Positions 10,403 to 21,495 of a stretch of DNA of 64,000 nucleotides are shown here, one piece after another (positions within the stretch are counted from its first letter, which is position 1; every line of letters begins with the position of its first letter). The position numbers and the translations under genes were made by a program. This DNA is from Mesostigma viride (taxonomy: Eukaryota; Streptophyta; Mesostigmatophyceae; Mesostigmatales; Mesostigmataceae): contig RPFO01000389.1 of assembly GCA_009746045.1 (NCBI GenBank), forward strand, positions 1,275,482 to 1,339,481, read 5' to 3'. A model generated the notes under the pieces. That model was given only the letters and a program-made list of their open reading frames with translations. It ran no database searches and was not told the DNA's origin.

Positions 10403-13400
10403 ATGCCGAAGGGGCGCAAAGCTACAGGAGGGCAGGCAGCGCGCGGGGAGGACGGGACGCCCACACCGCGGGCTGCTGCCGCCAGTCACGCGCCAGTCGC
10501 CTTCAGCGCCAAAAAGAAGCAGCTCGCCACTCTGCTCGCCAAGTGCATCAGCCCCGCAGAGGCGGTGGGGGCAGTCGAGCAGGTCTTCGGTGCCGAGGAC
10601 TGGGTGACGGACGCCAGCTCGTGGAGCTCGAGCCAGCTGAAGTCTGTCGTGCAGTTGCTGGCCGATCACGTTGATGTTGGCGACGTGTTGGACGCACGTG
10701 ACCCAAACGGAACGTTGGTGGCAAAACTGCTGGCCGTGGCAGATCTCGCGGCGGACGAGGAGGAGGATCAGGCGCTGCCACCAACGACACCTGCGCAGCG
10801 AAAAATGGCCAAGCCGAAAGGCGCGGCCAAGGTTTCGGCAGGTGGGGGGGCTGTCGGAAAGGAAATGAGGGCGAGGTTGGCGACATTCGTTGGGGCACCT
10901 CCGGAAACCGAAAATCAGGACGACGAGGAGGACGAGGAGGGGGAGGTCGCAGCCGAGAAATTCATGCAAGGTTTGAAGGCAGCGCTGGGAGGAATGGAGG
11001 GGGCGGGAAGCCACTTCAAGGCCTCGAAAGGGGTGGCGCTGCCAAGCCGAGCCAAGAGCGTGAAATATCGGGTTTCGGAGCGGGTGCTGCCGGGGGTGTT
11101 GGAGGACGCCAGCGACAATGGGATGGGAATCCGGTCGTGGGTCATGACGGTAAAGCCTGGAAATTGGCGGAACATGGAGAACAGGAAAATTGTCATGAAC
11201 ATTGCATTGGCCATGGACACCCTTCTCAAGGAGCTGGGCTCAGCAGCCGGGGAGCTTGTGGGCATGGAGTACCTAATGAGGGTGGTGGCGGCCTTGCTGC
11301 AGGTGGAGGGCAAGGAGGGGGGGGTGGAAGGTGGCCAGCCACCTCCTGCCATTGGGGGAGGAGGCTGCACTGTCAGCCACCCCGGCTGTCAAGGCAGCTC
11401 TCCAAACTGCCATCCTCTTGGACAAGCTCAGCAAGGCTCAACAAGTAGGGAAATAGAATCCCAGCGGGACCGCTCCCTTTTCCCGCTGCCATACCCACTT
11501 AGGCCAGCGTACACCGCGTGGGGCAGGGTGAGATCGGCACGCCGGCGACAGCGTGCCACGCGCCGCCACCGCGAGTACACACTGCAATGCAAGGTAGTGC
11601 GTTGGCTTAATTGGCTGTGGGGAGGGGGGCAAGACCCTCCTCCTAACCCTAGAGGGGCGTGCTCTAAGGGGAGGGAGGAGGCCCTTGCGAGGGTCAAGAG
11701 GCACTGCACCTGGCACAGTCGCCGCGTAGGGGGCGTTGCGACAGGCCAGGAGCAAGAAGGTGCTGATGCAATATATGGGAAGCAGAATAAGTATGAACAA
11801 CTGCGCGCGGACGCGGTGAGTCTACCAAAGGCGGAGGTGGCGGGGAAGGCACGGCTGCTCGACCTGTTGGCTATGCGGCCGAGCTGGCGGGAGATATATG
11901 CCAGCGAAGAGAACTGCATCAAGCCAGCGGTCGTGGCGAGCGCAAAGTATTGGAATGTGCCCAAGCCCAGCCGGGGATGCTCCATGGCTGAATGGGGCAA
12001 GCTCATGAGCCGGGCAGCGGGCGTGGGCATGGTGGCGTTCCGGGAGAGGCGGCCCAAGTGGGTGGATGGCTGCTTTGGAGTGGCCAAGGGGGTGGGTGAG
12101 CTTCGGTTCATCGTCAACAGGAAGCTGGGCAACCTGCTGTGGGTGGACCCCCCCAAGATCCTGCTACCCCACCTGGGCATCCTCGTGGAGGTCTACATCA
12201 AGGCTGGTGCTACTGCGCCAAGAGCGACCTCGTGTCATACTACTATTCCATCGAGGTGCCCGAGTGGTGGTGGGACTACCAAGGGCTTCCTAGTGTGTGG
12301 TCGACTAGCGTAGGTCTGGCAGGGCCCAGGCGGAAGGTGTGGCCCGTGCTCAAGGTGCTGGCCATGGGACATTCCCATGCGGTGGCGCTGGGGGAGGCCA
12401 TCCATGAGATGGTGCTCTACATGACCGGTGCCCTGGATCCGAGGCGCCAGGTCAACTACCTCTCAAGCGCAGGTGAGCTCACCTTGGTGCGCGACGAGTG
12501 TGGCCAGCCACTGCGCTTGGCCATCGAGTACAAGGAGGAGCGCGCCGGGGAGCTTCAGATTGACCTGGAAAACCCCCCTGCCCCCATGCTGTCCATCACC
12601 ATTGATGACTTGGTGGCCAGCAACGGGCGGACCTGCGAGGCGGTGAACCAGCTCATCACGCGCGCTATTGAGGAAGGCTACCTCCCTAACAACCTTGTGC
12701 CGTCTAAGGAGAAGACTAAGATGGCGAGCCTGGAAGGGGACGAGCTAGAAGCCCTAGGGGTGGTGCACCGACGGAACGGCGTGCTGGAACCAACGGTCAA
12801 GCAGCTCAACCTTGTGATCGCCCACACGCAGGCTATACTCACTCGAGGCCGAGCTACGGCCGAGGGGCTGGCTGCCGTCTTGGGGCGGTGGTTGTGGCTG
12901 CAGATGTTAAGCCGCAGCTGCTTGTCCATTTGGCAGCAATGTTTCAAATTCATCAGCCTGCAAGGGTGGGGGCAGCGATCCTGGGTGCTGTGGGCCGGGG
13001 TGCGGGAGGAGTTAGAGTGTGCCCTGGCCTTGGCTCCCATGCTAAGGGTTGACCGAAGCGCACCTTTGGCCCGTGAGGTGGTTGCATCTGACGCGTCCAC
13101 CTACGGGCAAGGTGTCGTGTACGCAACCATGGAGCCGGGCGATGTGACGGAGCTGGCGAGGGCACGAGAGGTGCGGGGGTACCCGACTTTGCTCATACCA
13201 AGTGAGGTGGCCTACGCTGGCCCTAGGCCACTGAGCGCGCGGGCGCAACAAGCAATCACTAGCCAGCAATGGCGGGTTGGGGTCCGGAGTCGTTGGCGGG
13301 ATCCGGGGATGCACATCAACGAGAAGGAGGTGCGGGCTGCAGTGAAGGGCGTGGAGAGGAGTGCGCGCAGCTTGGCAAACCGAGGCAAGCGGGTGGTGAG

Positions 13401-13857
13401 GTTGGTGGACTCCACCGCGGCGTTGGGCTGCTTGGCTAAGGGGCGGTCCTCATCCCACAAGCTCAACAAGCAGTGCCGCCGCTTGTGCGCGCTGACCCTC
13501 GCCACTGGGAGTCGTTCCCAGTGGGTGTGGACGCCGAGTGCACTTCAACCAGCCGATGGCGTTTCTCGCGGCCAATCCATGGCGACTTTCTTGGCAGGCT
13601 GGGTGCGCGACCTGACCGCGGAAGGCATCCATCCTAACCCGGGGCCCCCTGCACCTGTTAGCTACCTTCCATTGCTAGAGGGGAAAGTAAAGCCGGCTAC
13701 TTTGCTGGCCTACCGTCGTGGTCTTGATTCCCTCTTGACTTGGTGGGAGGCTGGTGGGCGGGCGGACGGGTCATCGTCACGCGCTGACACCCTTGAGGAG
13801 ACATTTTGTGCGTATGTCGCCTGGGCTCATTTTCGGGGGTACAGCCGCCACGGTTAA
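10403..13857 (+). mobile_element. DIRS-like tyrosine-recombinase retroelement, broken
   Basis: Two long frames cover the element (10403-12313 and 12139-13857); overlapping frames are known in DIRS elements. The first part is Ala/Lys/Glu-rich and gag-like, without recognised motifs. The RT part begins near 12080 (GVAKGVGELRFIVNRKLGN) and includes LSITIDDLVASNGRT. A DIRS-type RNase H follows at about 13070-13560 (VVASDASTYGQGVVYA, HINEKEVRAAVKG, LVDSTAALGCLAKG). Then comes IHPNPGPP and a segment like the N-terminal SAM-like domain of tyrosine recombinases (VKPATLLAYRRGLDSLLTWW). The recombinase catalytic core was not found, so the element is a broken fossil; age cannot be judged from one copy. 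Confidence 0.7.
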
Positions 13858-13878
13858 TAGAATATAAATTGTAATTGC

Positions 13879-14325
13879 CCCAGGGACCCATCAGCTGGTG
13901 CTAAAAATAACTGGTGACTATTTTGAGTCACGAGTTTTGGGGGGGCTAAAATAAGCATCCTAATGAAGTTTTGAACATGGAAACGAGAGGTAAGCATGAA
14001 ATATGGGTAAACATGCATGCTAACACTTATTCAACCTGTTTGCCACCAAAACTTGCCATAATCACTTCAGGTCCCTGCCGGATATGCTTGGAGACGACTC
14101 CACACGGGCCGCGAGTACGGGCTTCACAACCTTACAATGCATGATGGAGCAGGTATACCTTGGATTTCACCCTACATTCAGGGGGGGCTGCAACTGTACC
14201 CACGCACTACATCTAAGCGCTTACGTCGCTGGTTTCACCCAAGGACCCACAAGCTAATGCTAAAAATATCTCGTGACTATTTTGAGTCACCGATTTGGGG
14301 GCGGCTAAAATAAGCATCCTAGCCC
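13879..14325. repeat. Direct repeat pair behind the DIRS-like element
   Basis: Two about 85-bp blocks (about 13880-13965 and 14236-14322) share ACCCA, AGCT, TGCTAAAAATA, GTGACTATTTTGAGTCAC and GGCTAAAATAAGCATCCTA. The inner GTGACTATTTTGAGTCAC is a palindrome-like site also seen at 9418. The arrangement suits complex DIRS-type termini, but that is inference. 14326-14639 shows nothing coding. Confidence 0.5.
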
Positions 14326-14639
14326 CTAAATGGGCGGAAATGCTGCCGATAAATCGGCAGTAACTCACCTATTTTGTAAACCAGCCCCTGTACAACCTAG
14401 CAATATCCAATGGCTGTCCTTGGGGGGCAAGCATGTCCATGAGTTGCCCTAAGCCGTGATATATCACAACCTCACATATATTAAAAATATAATTACTTAC
14501 AGCAGAGTGAAATCACTCAAACCAAAGCAAACGCCCAGCTATAAACCTATATACAGAGCCATGTCAAAGCTCTATACTACGATAAGACCAATTGAGGGAA
14601 ACGCCTAACGGGAGGAACCTAATAGCCCTGCTGCACCGC

Positions 14640-15333
14640 AAAATCAGCCCGCGTACAGCGGAGCATGATGTCAGCCATGGCCCGAGTCAGCGCCACCGAC
14701 AAGCGCTGACGCCAATATGACGTCCAGGTCCGCGCCGACCATGGGGCCCGCTGTCCCTCCAGGTCCAGCCGGTCCTCCCGGAGCCGGCAACACTCCTTGA
14801 AGAACTTAGGCGGAGGTCAGGGGCCCCATGGCCCCAAACTCCTCCAGGACAAAGGGCACCACACGATGGTGCCCGACGTCGCCGTAGGCCAGGAGCTTGG
14901 CCCGCTCCGCCCGGTCCGCCGTGTAACCTGCCGTGAGGGAGGCCCCAGCCACGTGGCTAAAAGCCAAGGGCCGCGCCACCGAAACGTCAATAAGCAGATG
15001 CCGGCCACCCCCCTCAAAGTCCAGCACCACGATGTCAGGCCGGTGGTTGGGGGAATAGAAGGCAGCGCCATCCGCATCCTCGGACCGGATGTTCGCGTGG
15101 GGGAAAACCGACCGAATCATGGCGAGCACCACCGTCAGGAGGACAGTGTGCAAATACAAATACCAATTCTGATTCTGTTGGCCCCCCTGATTCTGTGAAC
15201 GGAGGCGACCGAGGGAGTGCCGCGAGGGAGGTGGCGCTGTACCGCTCACATATATGCAGGGTAGGCCATATATAACTGCCGTCAGAGTCAGGGGGGTCAA
15301 GACGAGCGTTTTCATTTTTGGTAGAATGTGCAT
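14640..15333 (-). mobile_element. LINE C-terminal fragment with restriction-like endonuclease-type domain
   Basis: On the minus strand a 175-codon frame (15333-14806) contains RPDIVVLDFEGGGRHLLIDV, a PD...D pattern, then AERAKLLAYGDVGHHRVVPF and VLEEFGAMGPL. This order (PD, D, K, then VPFxxE..G) is that of the restriction-like endonucleases at the C-terminus of some LINEs. After a frame change it continues as PPKFFKECCRLREDRLDLEG down to a stop near 14627, with SYWRQRLSVALTRA. Nothing of the RT precedes it, so it is 5'-truncated and frameshifted. It differs from copy A, whose C-terminus lacks this domain, so a second LINE family is present. Confidence 0.65.
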
Positions 15334-16846
15334 TTTGAATTATGTTATAAGACCTAGGCACCTACCACTTCTGGGATGATAAACAATTAGTTGCTGAACA
15401 GTTTGAGCCATTGGGGTCATCATTTGGGTGGGTATACCAGCAGTTACACCCAGTACAGCCCATAGGGGTACCGTTGGTAAAAAGCAACCAAGGGGGTGGG
15501 CATACTACCTACTAATATGGCCACCAACCATGCCAAACAATACATTTCCCTTCCACAATGATGGGGAAACATAACTGCATCTTCACACTGCCCTTACATG
15601 GCACCTATGTGCAGGTGCCACCTTCTTGTCCATGCACGAAGGTAACGTGGTACGGATACCCTACGCAAGGCATGCGTTCTAGGAGGCAGCCACCAACAAA
15701 CTAGTGATGTTGAGCCTATTTCAGCCTGCCCTAGCAAGGATAAACTAGGCCTAAGCTGCTATAGCTTGCCAGGTGATGGCCAGCACACCTGGTGGCACAT
15801 GCTGTCAATGGGAAGCTTCTACTCACCAGTTACGTGCTTGATGATGCCACAGAGACCAGCCAACTGCCTCACACTCATGCAATATGTGTATGGGAAATGT
15901 ATAACAAACATATATGGAGGTATTCAAACCCATACAGCCTCTAAAACTTATCACCATCACCCTGTGGCAGGTCAACTGACTGAGGGAAGCATCTAAGAAG
16001 GGTGTTTTAGAAAGGGGCCAGGCCAGGGTCAAGAAAGAGCATGAATAATGCAAAAAGAATGTGCTACACAAGCTAAAACGTATATATAAACGTCAAACAT
16101 CGATAGGAAAACGATGCTTAAGCTTTACCAGGCATGGATGGCGTTGCCTTGGCCCAGGCGGTGGCCGCAAAATGGCGCAATTCGGCACACCAAAGTTGTG
16201 CGGCATGGTCGCTGGATTCGGCGATTTCTGGCCACCCTTGCACGTTTACGACTACAAATCATCATAAAAAGTACAAAGAAACCAATATGTCCTTTAAAAT
16301 ACGCAGGAAAGGTATTGCTGTCTTGCGTCCGGCCTGATCGCAGTTTTTTCCAGCAAGAACGCTGCCGACACCTATCAAATGGCATTCCCGCGAACCAAAA
16401 ATTGGCCTGTATGATCTTTAGGACGTATAAAATCAATATCCTAAGTTTGGCCAGAAAATTCGAACGCAGACGTAAATGCCATGCGTGGGCGCAAGCCGCC
16501 ATGGCCTGGTCGTCGTTTTCCGGAATGCACGTTGTACGTAAAACAGTACCCTGACCCCTTGTACTTTGGCCAGAACACCGTTATAACTTTGTCAAAATAT
16601 AGCAAACCCTAGTATCATGTTCTGGAGAAACTTATAAACTTTCATTCTTCTCAGCTAAACTTTTCCAAATTCCCAATAGTATTCTCGGAAACTGGTCCCC
16701 CGAGTAGGTGCCGATAAATCGGCTGGAAGTCACTTTTTGGCGGAAAATCGGCAGCAAGACCATTTAGGAGCTAGTGGAGCTTTGACCATGGAAATGAGAT
16801 GTACGCATGAAACATGCATGATTATCAAGAAGATGCATGATTATCA
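15334..16846. other. Unassigned non-coding stretch
   Basis: No recognisable gene; frames up to 146 codons overlap on both strands without domain signals. Two phrases recall the region behind the DIRS-like element: GCCGATAAATCGGC (16709, compare 14347), and CATGGAAATGAGATGTACGCATGAAA-like sequence (16788, compare 13977). It may contain further decayed element sequence. Confidence 0.3.
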
Positions 16847-17131
16847 GGCGGAGCCAATTTTCGGAAGAACCGTTAGGTTCGCCAGAATTGGCGAAGCTTA
16901 TAAGGCCGTACACGTGAGAAAACATAGGAATAGGGGATGAAAATCCGTCAATCCATCCATCCATCCATCCATCCATCCATCCATCCATCCATCCATCCAT
17001 CCATCCATCCATCCATCCATCCATCCATCCATCCATCCATCCATCCATCCATCCATCCATCCATCCACCCACCTAATTTGTCCCTAATTTGCAAGCAGAA
17101 GGGTGAGGTTCTTCCAAAAATTGGCTCCGCC
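16847..17131. repeat. Inverted-repeat unit (25-bp arms, one mismatch) enclosing a CCAT array
   Basis: The arm GGCGGAGCCAATTTTCGGAA plus GAACC at 16847-16871 matches the reverse complement of 17107-17131 except for one base. The arms are arranged like the ends of a small MITE. No target duplication was obvious. Confidence 0.6.
16951..17066. repeat. (ATCC)n microsatellite, about 29 copies
   Basis: A perfect four-base repeat of about 116 bp, ending in CCACCC. Long in-frame readings ([16 protein letters not shown]) arise only from the repeat and are not genes. Confidence 0.95.
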
Positions 17132-17494
17132 GTAGAGTTTCAACGGGCAAGTTGCAAACACGCACGTTACTTGATATTTATTCCACCATATATGGCACAA
17201 ATATATGCGAATGAAAATATATGCGACAATAATTGTATCCCCCTACGAAGTAGACCCGGTAGGGGCCAAGTGTAACAGTATTTTCTGACAGTGTGTATAC
17301 TGTTACATCCATGCAAGTGGACGCGAACTTGTAGTTCAGCGTTCAGTGTAAATGGCTGAGTCCTTTGTACGGCCAAAGTGTTATGATTCCTGGCCTGACT
17401 TGACTTTTTGGGACTTGTTATACAGTACTGGTGGCACCCGCTGGCTTCGCCCAGCCCAAACAAAACAGGGTCCCTTTTTTTGGCAGTACTTCGC
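17132..17494. other. Non-coding spacer
   Basis: Nothing recognised. It is AT-rich at first (ATATATGC phrases), then mixed composition up to the heptamer array. Confidence 0.3.
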
Positions 17495-17564
17495 CCCGCT
17501 GCCCGCTGCCCGCTGCCCGCTGCCCGCTGCCCGCTGCCCGCTGCCCGCTGCCCGCTGCCCGCTG
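17495..17564. repeat. (CCCGCTG)n array, 10 copies
   Basis: A perfect 7-base tandem repeat of 70 bp. Two further copies recur at about 17606-17622 inside the next repeat. Confidence 0.9.
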
Positions 17565-17758
17565 GAATAGTACGGTGCTCGCTTCGCTCGTGGATTGGTG
17601 CGCAGTACGCTGCCCGCTGCCCGCTGGAATAGTACGGTGCTCGCTTCGCTCGCGGATTGGTGCGCAGTACGGTGCTCGCTCGCTTTGCTCGCTCGCCGCA
17701 CTACGGTGCTCGCAGGCCGCTGAAGCAGCCGCTCGCTCGCTTCGCTCGCTCGCTGGGA
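17565..17758. repeat. Imperfect GGTGCTCGCTTCGCTCG repeats
   Basis: The block GAATAGTACGGTGCTCGCTT CGCTCG..GGATTGGTGCGCAGTAC occurs twice (about 17565 and 17624), followed by decayed copies rich in CTCGCTTCGCTCG. The core GAGCGAAGCGAG-type sequence is near-palindromic. The array ends exactly where LINE ORF1 sequence starts. Confidence 0.75.
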
Positions 17759-18400
17759 TTACTATACCCCGGAGCAGCTTGAGGCCCGGGCTGCCGCCCT
17801 GAACCGGCCGGAGGTCCACCAGGCTCGGGCAGCCAAGCAGGCCAACCCGCAACTACAGTGGAGCATCTATGCCCGCCTCTTTAATGGCGTCTTCATCGTC
17901 CGCATTAACGGCCAGGACCTTCCTCCAATGACGGCGACCCCCATGGATACCGCCGTTCCAGCGCCCCAGCCCCCTGCTCGGCCCCCGCCGTCACCGCCAT
18001 CGCCACCGGCATCGACGGTCACCTGCTCCCCAGCACGTGTGGGGATCCGCCGGGGCAACTTCAGCTCAGGTATGGCTGCCAGGCTTGGCCGTCCCCCTAA
18101 TAAATTCGTTCGCTTTGCACCTGAGCCGGAGCCCGCGCTGCGAACCCTTCTCTCCTATCAATGACGACGCTCGCGGCCCCGCAGCTCCGCGGCTCTAGCA
18201 GTGGAATCTGCCTAACTCCCCTTCCCGCCCCTGCGCCTTCGCAGCCCTCGGGCTGTCGGAGAGAGAGCAACGGGTCGGCAGTGAGCCAGGTTCGCCCCGC
18301 CTGAGTTGCGCGGCCGCGGTCGAAACCTTCTCAGACTGCACGATTTCTTATGTGTGCAGACGCAGACTCATTCTACCTGGCCACCCGAGCCAACCATTCT
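17759..18400 (+). mobile_element. LINE ORF1 fragment, plus strand
   Basis: This stretch matches, in opposite orientation, the LINE part at about 46400-45780. It encodes TPEQLEARAAAL, NRPEVHQARAAKQ, then SIYARLFNGVFIVRINGQD and a Pro-rich run, ending in NKFVRFAPEPEPALRTLL. Further on, DADSFYLATRA-like coding matches 45780. Several frame changes separate these pieces. No endonuclease or RT follows, so it is truncated at both ends. Confidence 0.75.
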
Positions 18401-21123
18401 TACCAGTCAGACCCTCCGCCTACCGCTGGCTACGGAGTACGGATGTGACCTTTCACAAGTCGCAACCGTTTTTTTGCGCAAAATTCAAAAAAACGTTTGA
18501 CTTAGCCGTTGTTCGCAGGCAAGTCCATGCTTATCAGTCAGTGCTGGGGCTAGCGCCGGGCAGTGAGGGCACATAGACGACGCTATAGCTCGAGCGATGG
18601 GGCAACCGAGTTCCATACGTAACCAATGGGTGCAACCACCGAATAACAAGCGAGCTGCAGGTCCGCTAAATGCTGTGATTTCTGCAGCAAACGCGGCGTA
18701 TCAGTATAGATGTAGGTGCACAGTACACTAGGTATCAAGGAGACAACCAGCGCAGGCCAGAAATCGGGAGAATCCGGACCATGGTAGCTCGAGCCTTCCG
18801 TTATCTTGTCCGCGTTTTCAAGTCGTTCAGGATGATGAAGATGAATGGAGATGGAAATGTGTAGCCTTGTGCATTGAAATTATGGCTGGCTTATGTGTAG
18901 AGCGACTAGATGACCTAGACGGTGGGGCCGGAAACAGCTTGCTTGATCAGGGCGTGTGTTTCGAGCCTACTGGCCGGGAGAGGTATGGCCTTGAACATAG
19001 CCGGCTGTGGTATATATCATGCAGTTCTTTACGCTAGCCGCATCATCAGGACCTCTGGAGCCTGCCAAGCTCTTCAACCACTCAGGTCTGACAGCGAAGT
19101 TCGTCGTATGGCTTGACGTCTTTATAGTTAGCATGCCGGCCGTGCTCATGCGTATAGGCCATTTCGTTGCGGGTAAAGCTGCATGGCCATCTTTCTCAGA
19201 GCTATGAACGTCGGTGTGTTCTTTGAATGTTTTCATGACCATGGTCTTTTTGCGCTCGGCATCTTATGCATCTGTGCATCTATGTTGCCGTTTGCTGTTC
19301 AATTTTGCGTTTGTATTGCGCGTGACTGACGCCGGCCGACTGGCATGATGCCTACGCGCGAATGGCAGAGACTGGCTCTTGCTCAAGACCTGTGGTGAGT
19401 ACTTGCTGCCATCCCATTCCTAGAGTCGATACTGTTGTCGTCCGCCTTCTGTCTGTGGCCCTGCTAGAATGCATGCTCTTTCTAACTCCCTTTACATGAC
19501 TTTTTGCGATTCTCCTCTTACATTTAGCAAGATGTGCGTGGCATTTTCCCCATGGCGCCAGTCTTTGCTGTCGACAACCAAAACCTGGCTTTTTGCAATT
19601 TTATATCCCATCTGCTGAAACTTTAATTACCTTCTGATCGTTATTACCATCATTTTCTTCGTGGTTCTCTGAGCATAGTTTCTTTATAGTAAGATGAAGG
19701 TTAGCCGCCATACCTTGATTCTAGGTTCTGCGTGTACTTTAATGCCGTTCCTGCCAGAATCAGCCCTTCAACAGAACACTTCGTCTAGTTACCCTGGAGC
19801 TTCACAGTGTATTGACGTGTTTTCCCTTTTTCAATGCATCGGTCATGTCGATAATAGTGGTGGTAGGCTTTCACTTGGGTAACCCTTTCAATAGTTTCTG
19901 CCTGTCAGCAATCTCATCTTTAGTCAGATCAGACTTGGTAACCCATTATAGCACACAGGTTATGTCTTTACTCGATTATCTCCAGAGTTTTTGTGGTGCA
20001 GAAGCTCTGGACGCCAACAAAGTGGGAATCATTGACGAGTAAGGAGCTCAAGATATGTTTGCCCATGCCGTGTATTTTGCATGCATATCATGAATTTTTG
20101 CGTAGGCTGTTCACAGCCATGTCACCCATCCATAACGTATCATTGGAACATCTCTTGATTTTTAAAGTTACGGCTGCTGCTGCTACTGCTTGCTTTCTAA
20201 TGTATGAACTGTATGATTCTCATCCCTTGCATTTCCCGGATTTTCGTATATGTTTGTGGAGCAGAAAAGCGGCACACCGGCGAAGCGCCAACGCACCTGG
20301 AGCAAGGACTCGTAGCCGCATTTCGGCCATGTTTCCAACGTAGCAGATTCATTGGATGAGAAATTCAGCATGGTCCGATGGGAAATGGGAGGCCATTACA
20401 TACATGGGCCCAGCTAGCAAATGCGGGGTGGTCAGCAAATGCAGTGAATATTTGTCATCATTTATATGGCATACTATTTTGATAATAAAATCGGGGTTCT
20501 CTGAACATAGTTTCTTTATAGTGATACGGAAGGGGAGCCGCTGATGCTAGGTGACATAGCGCTGGGTGATGTGATCGTAATAAGGTTGATTAGGCTTCTA
20601 GTGTACGAGTATTACGGATGATATGGCCTAATTGTTGCGGCCTATACCTTGACGGTGTGCTGAGTACCTTGACGACGGATTTTTGCATCTAGGTTCTCCT
20701 AACAGATCTGTGCTTGCGGACGGGTTTGCAACAAGCAATATCTGAAGTAAAACTTGACGGCTAAAACTGTTTAGAGGCCGTTGCCGGATCTGGCCGTTGG
20801 TAGAGAGCCGTTGGCCTTGAAACACGATAAAAGCTTGCTCACCTAGCTCATGGCGGTCTCTTTTGTTTTCCCACCCGCCCTCCCTGTGTGTTGCCTGTTT
20901 GGGGGTAAGGCTAGCCTTGTTGGACATAAAGTGTTCCCATGGGTAAGGATGGCCAGTTGAGGGCCACTTCCCGATGTGCTCTACTTATTGTTTTAATAAA
21001 GAGTCTGGTTACCTTGGAGTTCCACGGTTAATAGAAGAATTTGTCCTCCTAGCATTGTTTGCAACAATGCTGATTCTTATGCTGGCAGATTGCCGCTGCT
21101 AGCATAAGGTCTATGGTTTGCAT
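18401..21123. other. Unassigned region with two copies of a dispersed short repeat
   Basis: No frame above about 116 codons and no recognised domain. At about 19663-19712 and 20495-20545 lie copies of GGTTCTCTGARCATAGTTTC followed by TTTATAGT and AGCCGC, the same short repeat as at 9890. The stretch from 20495 to about 20930 resembles the leader before the DIRS-like element in containing this repeat followed by GCGGCCT-type sequence, so it may be a decayed relative. No host gene could be supported. Confidence 0.35.
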
Positions 21124-21495
21124 TTTCTCAGTATTCTCAGCAGTCGACCCTTGTTATTCTCAGTTTTCTCAATATTCTCAGTTTTCTCAATATTCTCAGT
21201 TTTCTCAATATTCTCAGTTTTCTCAATATTCTCAGCCTGTGCACTATCTATTCTCGATCCCCAATTCCCGTTATTCTCAAATATTCTCACCCCTTATTCT
21301 CAGCATATTCTTAGAAATTCTCAGCTATTCTCAGCCAATTCTCAGAAATTCTCAGAAATTCTCAGCATATTCTCAGAAATTCTCAGAAATTCTCAGAAAT
21401 TCTCAGATATATTCTCAGATATTCTCAGATATTCTCAGATATTCTCAGCCAATTCTCAGCAATTCTAAAAAATTCTCAATCAATTCTCAGCCGAG
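21124..21495. repeat. TTCTCAG-rich tandem array
   Basis: It begins with an 18-bp unit (TATTCTCAGTTTTCTCAA) about four times, then 10-13-bp units such as AATTCTCAGA and ATTCTCAGAT. The arrays are imperfect but every unit keeps TTCTCAG. Frames through it (FSVFSIFS, SQYSQFSQ) are repeat artefacts. Confidence 0.9.

Noticed and set aside
10292-12180. Minus-strand frames of 240-250 codons
   Set aside because: They are antisense to the DIRS-like element's frames and have no domain signal.
16764-17275. Frames of repeated SIHP and GWMD
   Set aside because: They translate the CCAT microsatellite.
17352-17852. Overlapping Ala/Arg/Pro-rich frames on both strands
   Set aside because: They are readings of the CCCGCTG and CTCGCTTCG repeats.
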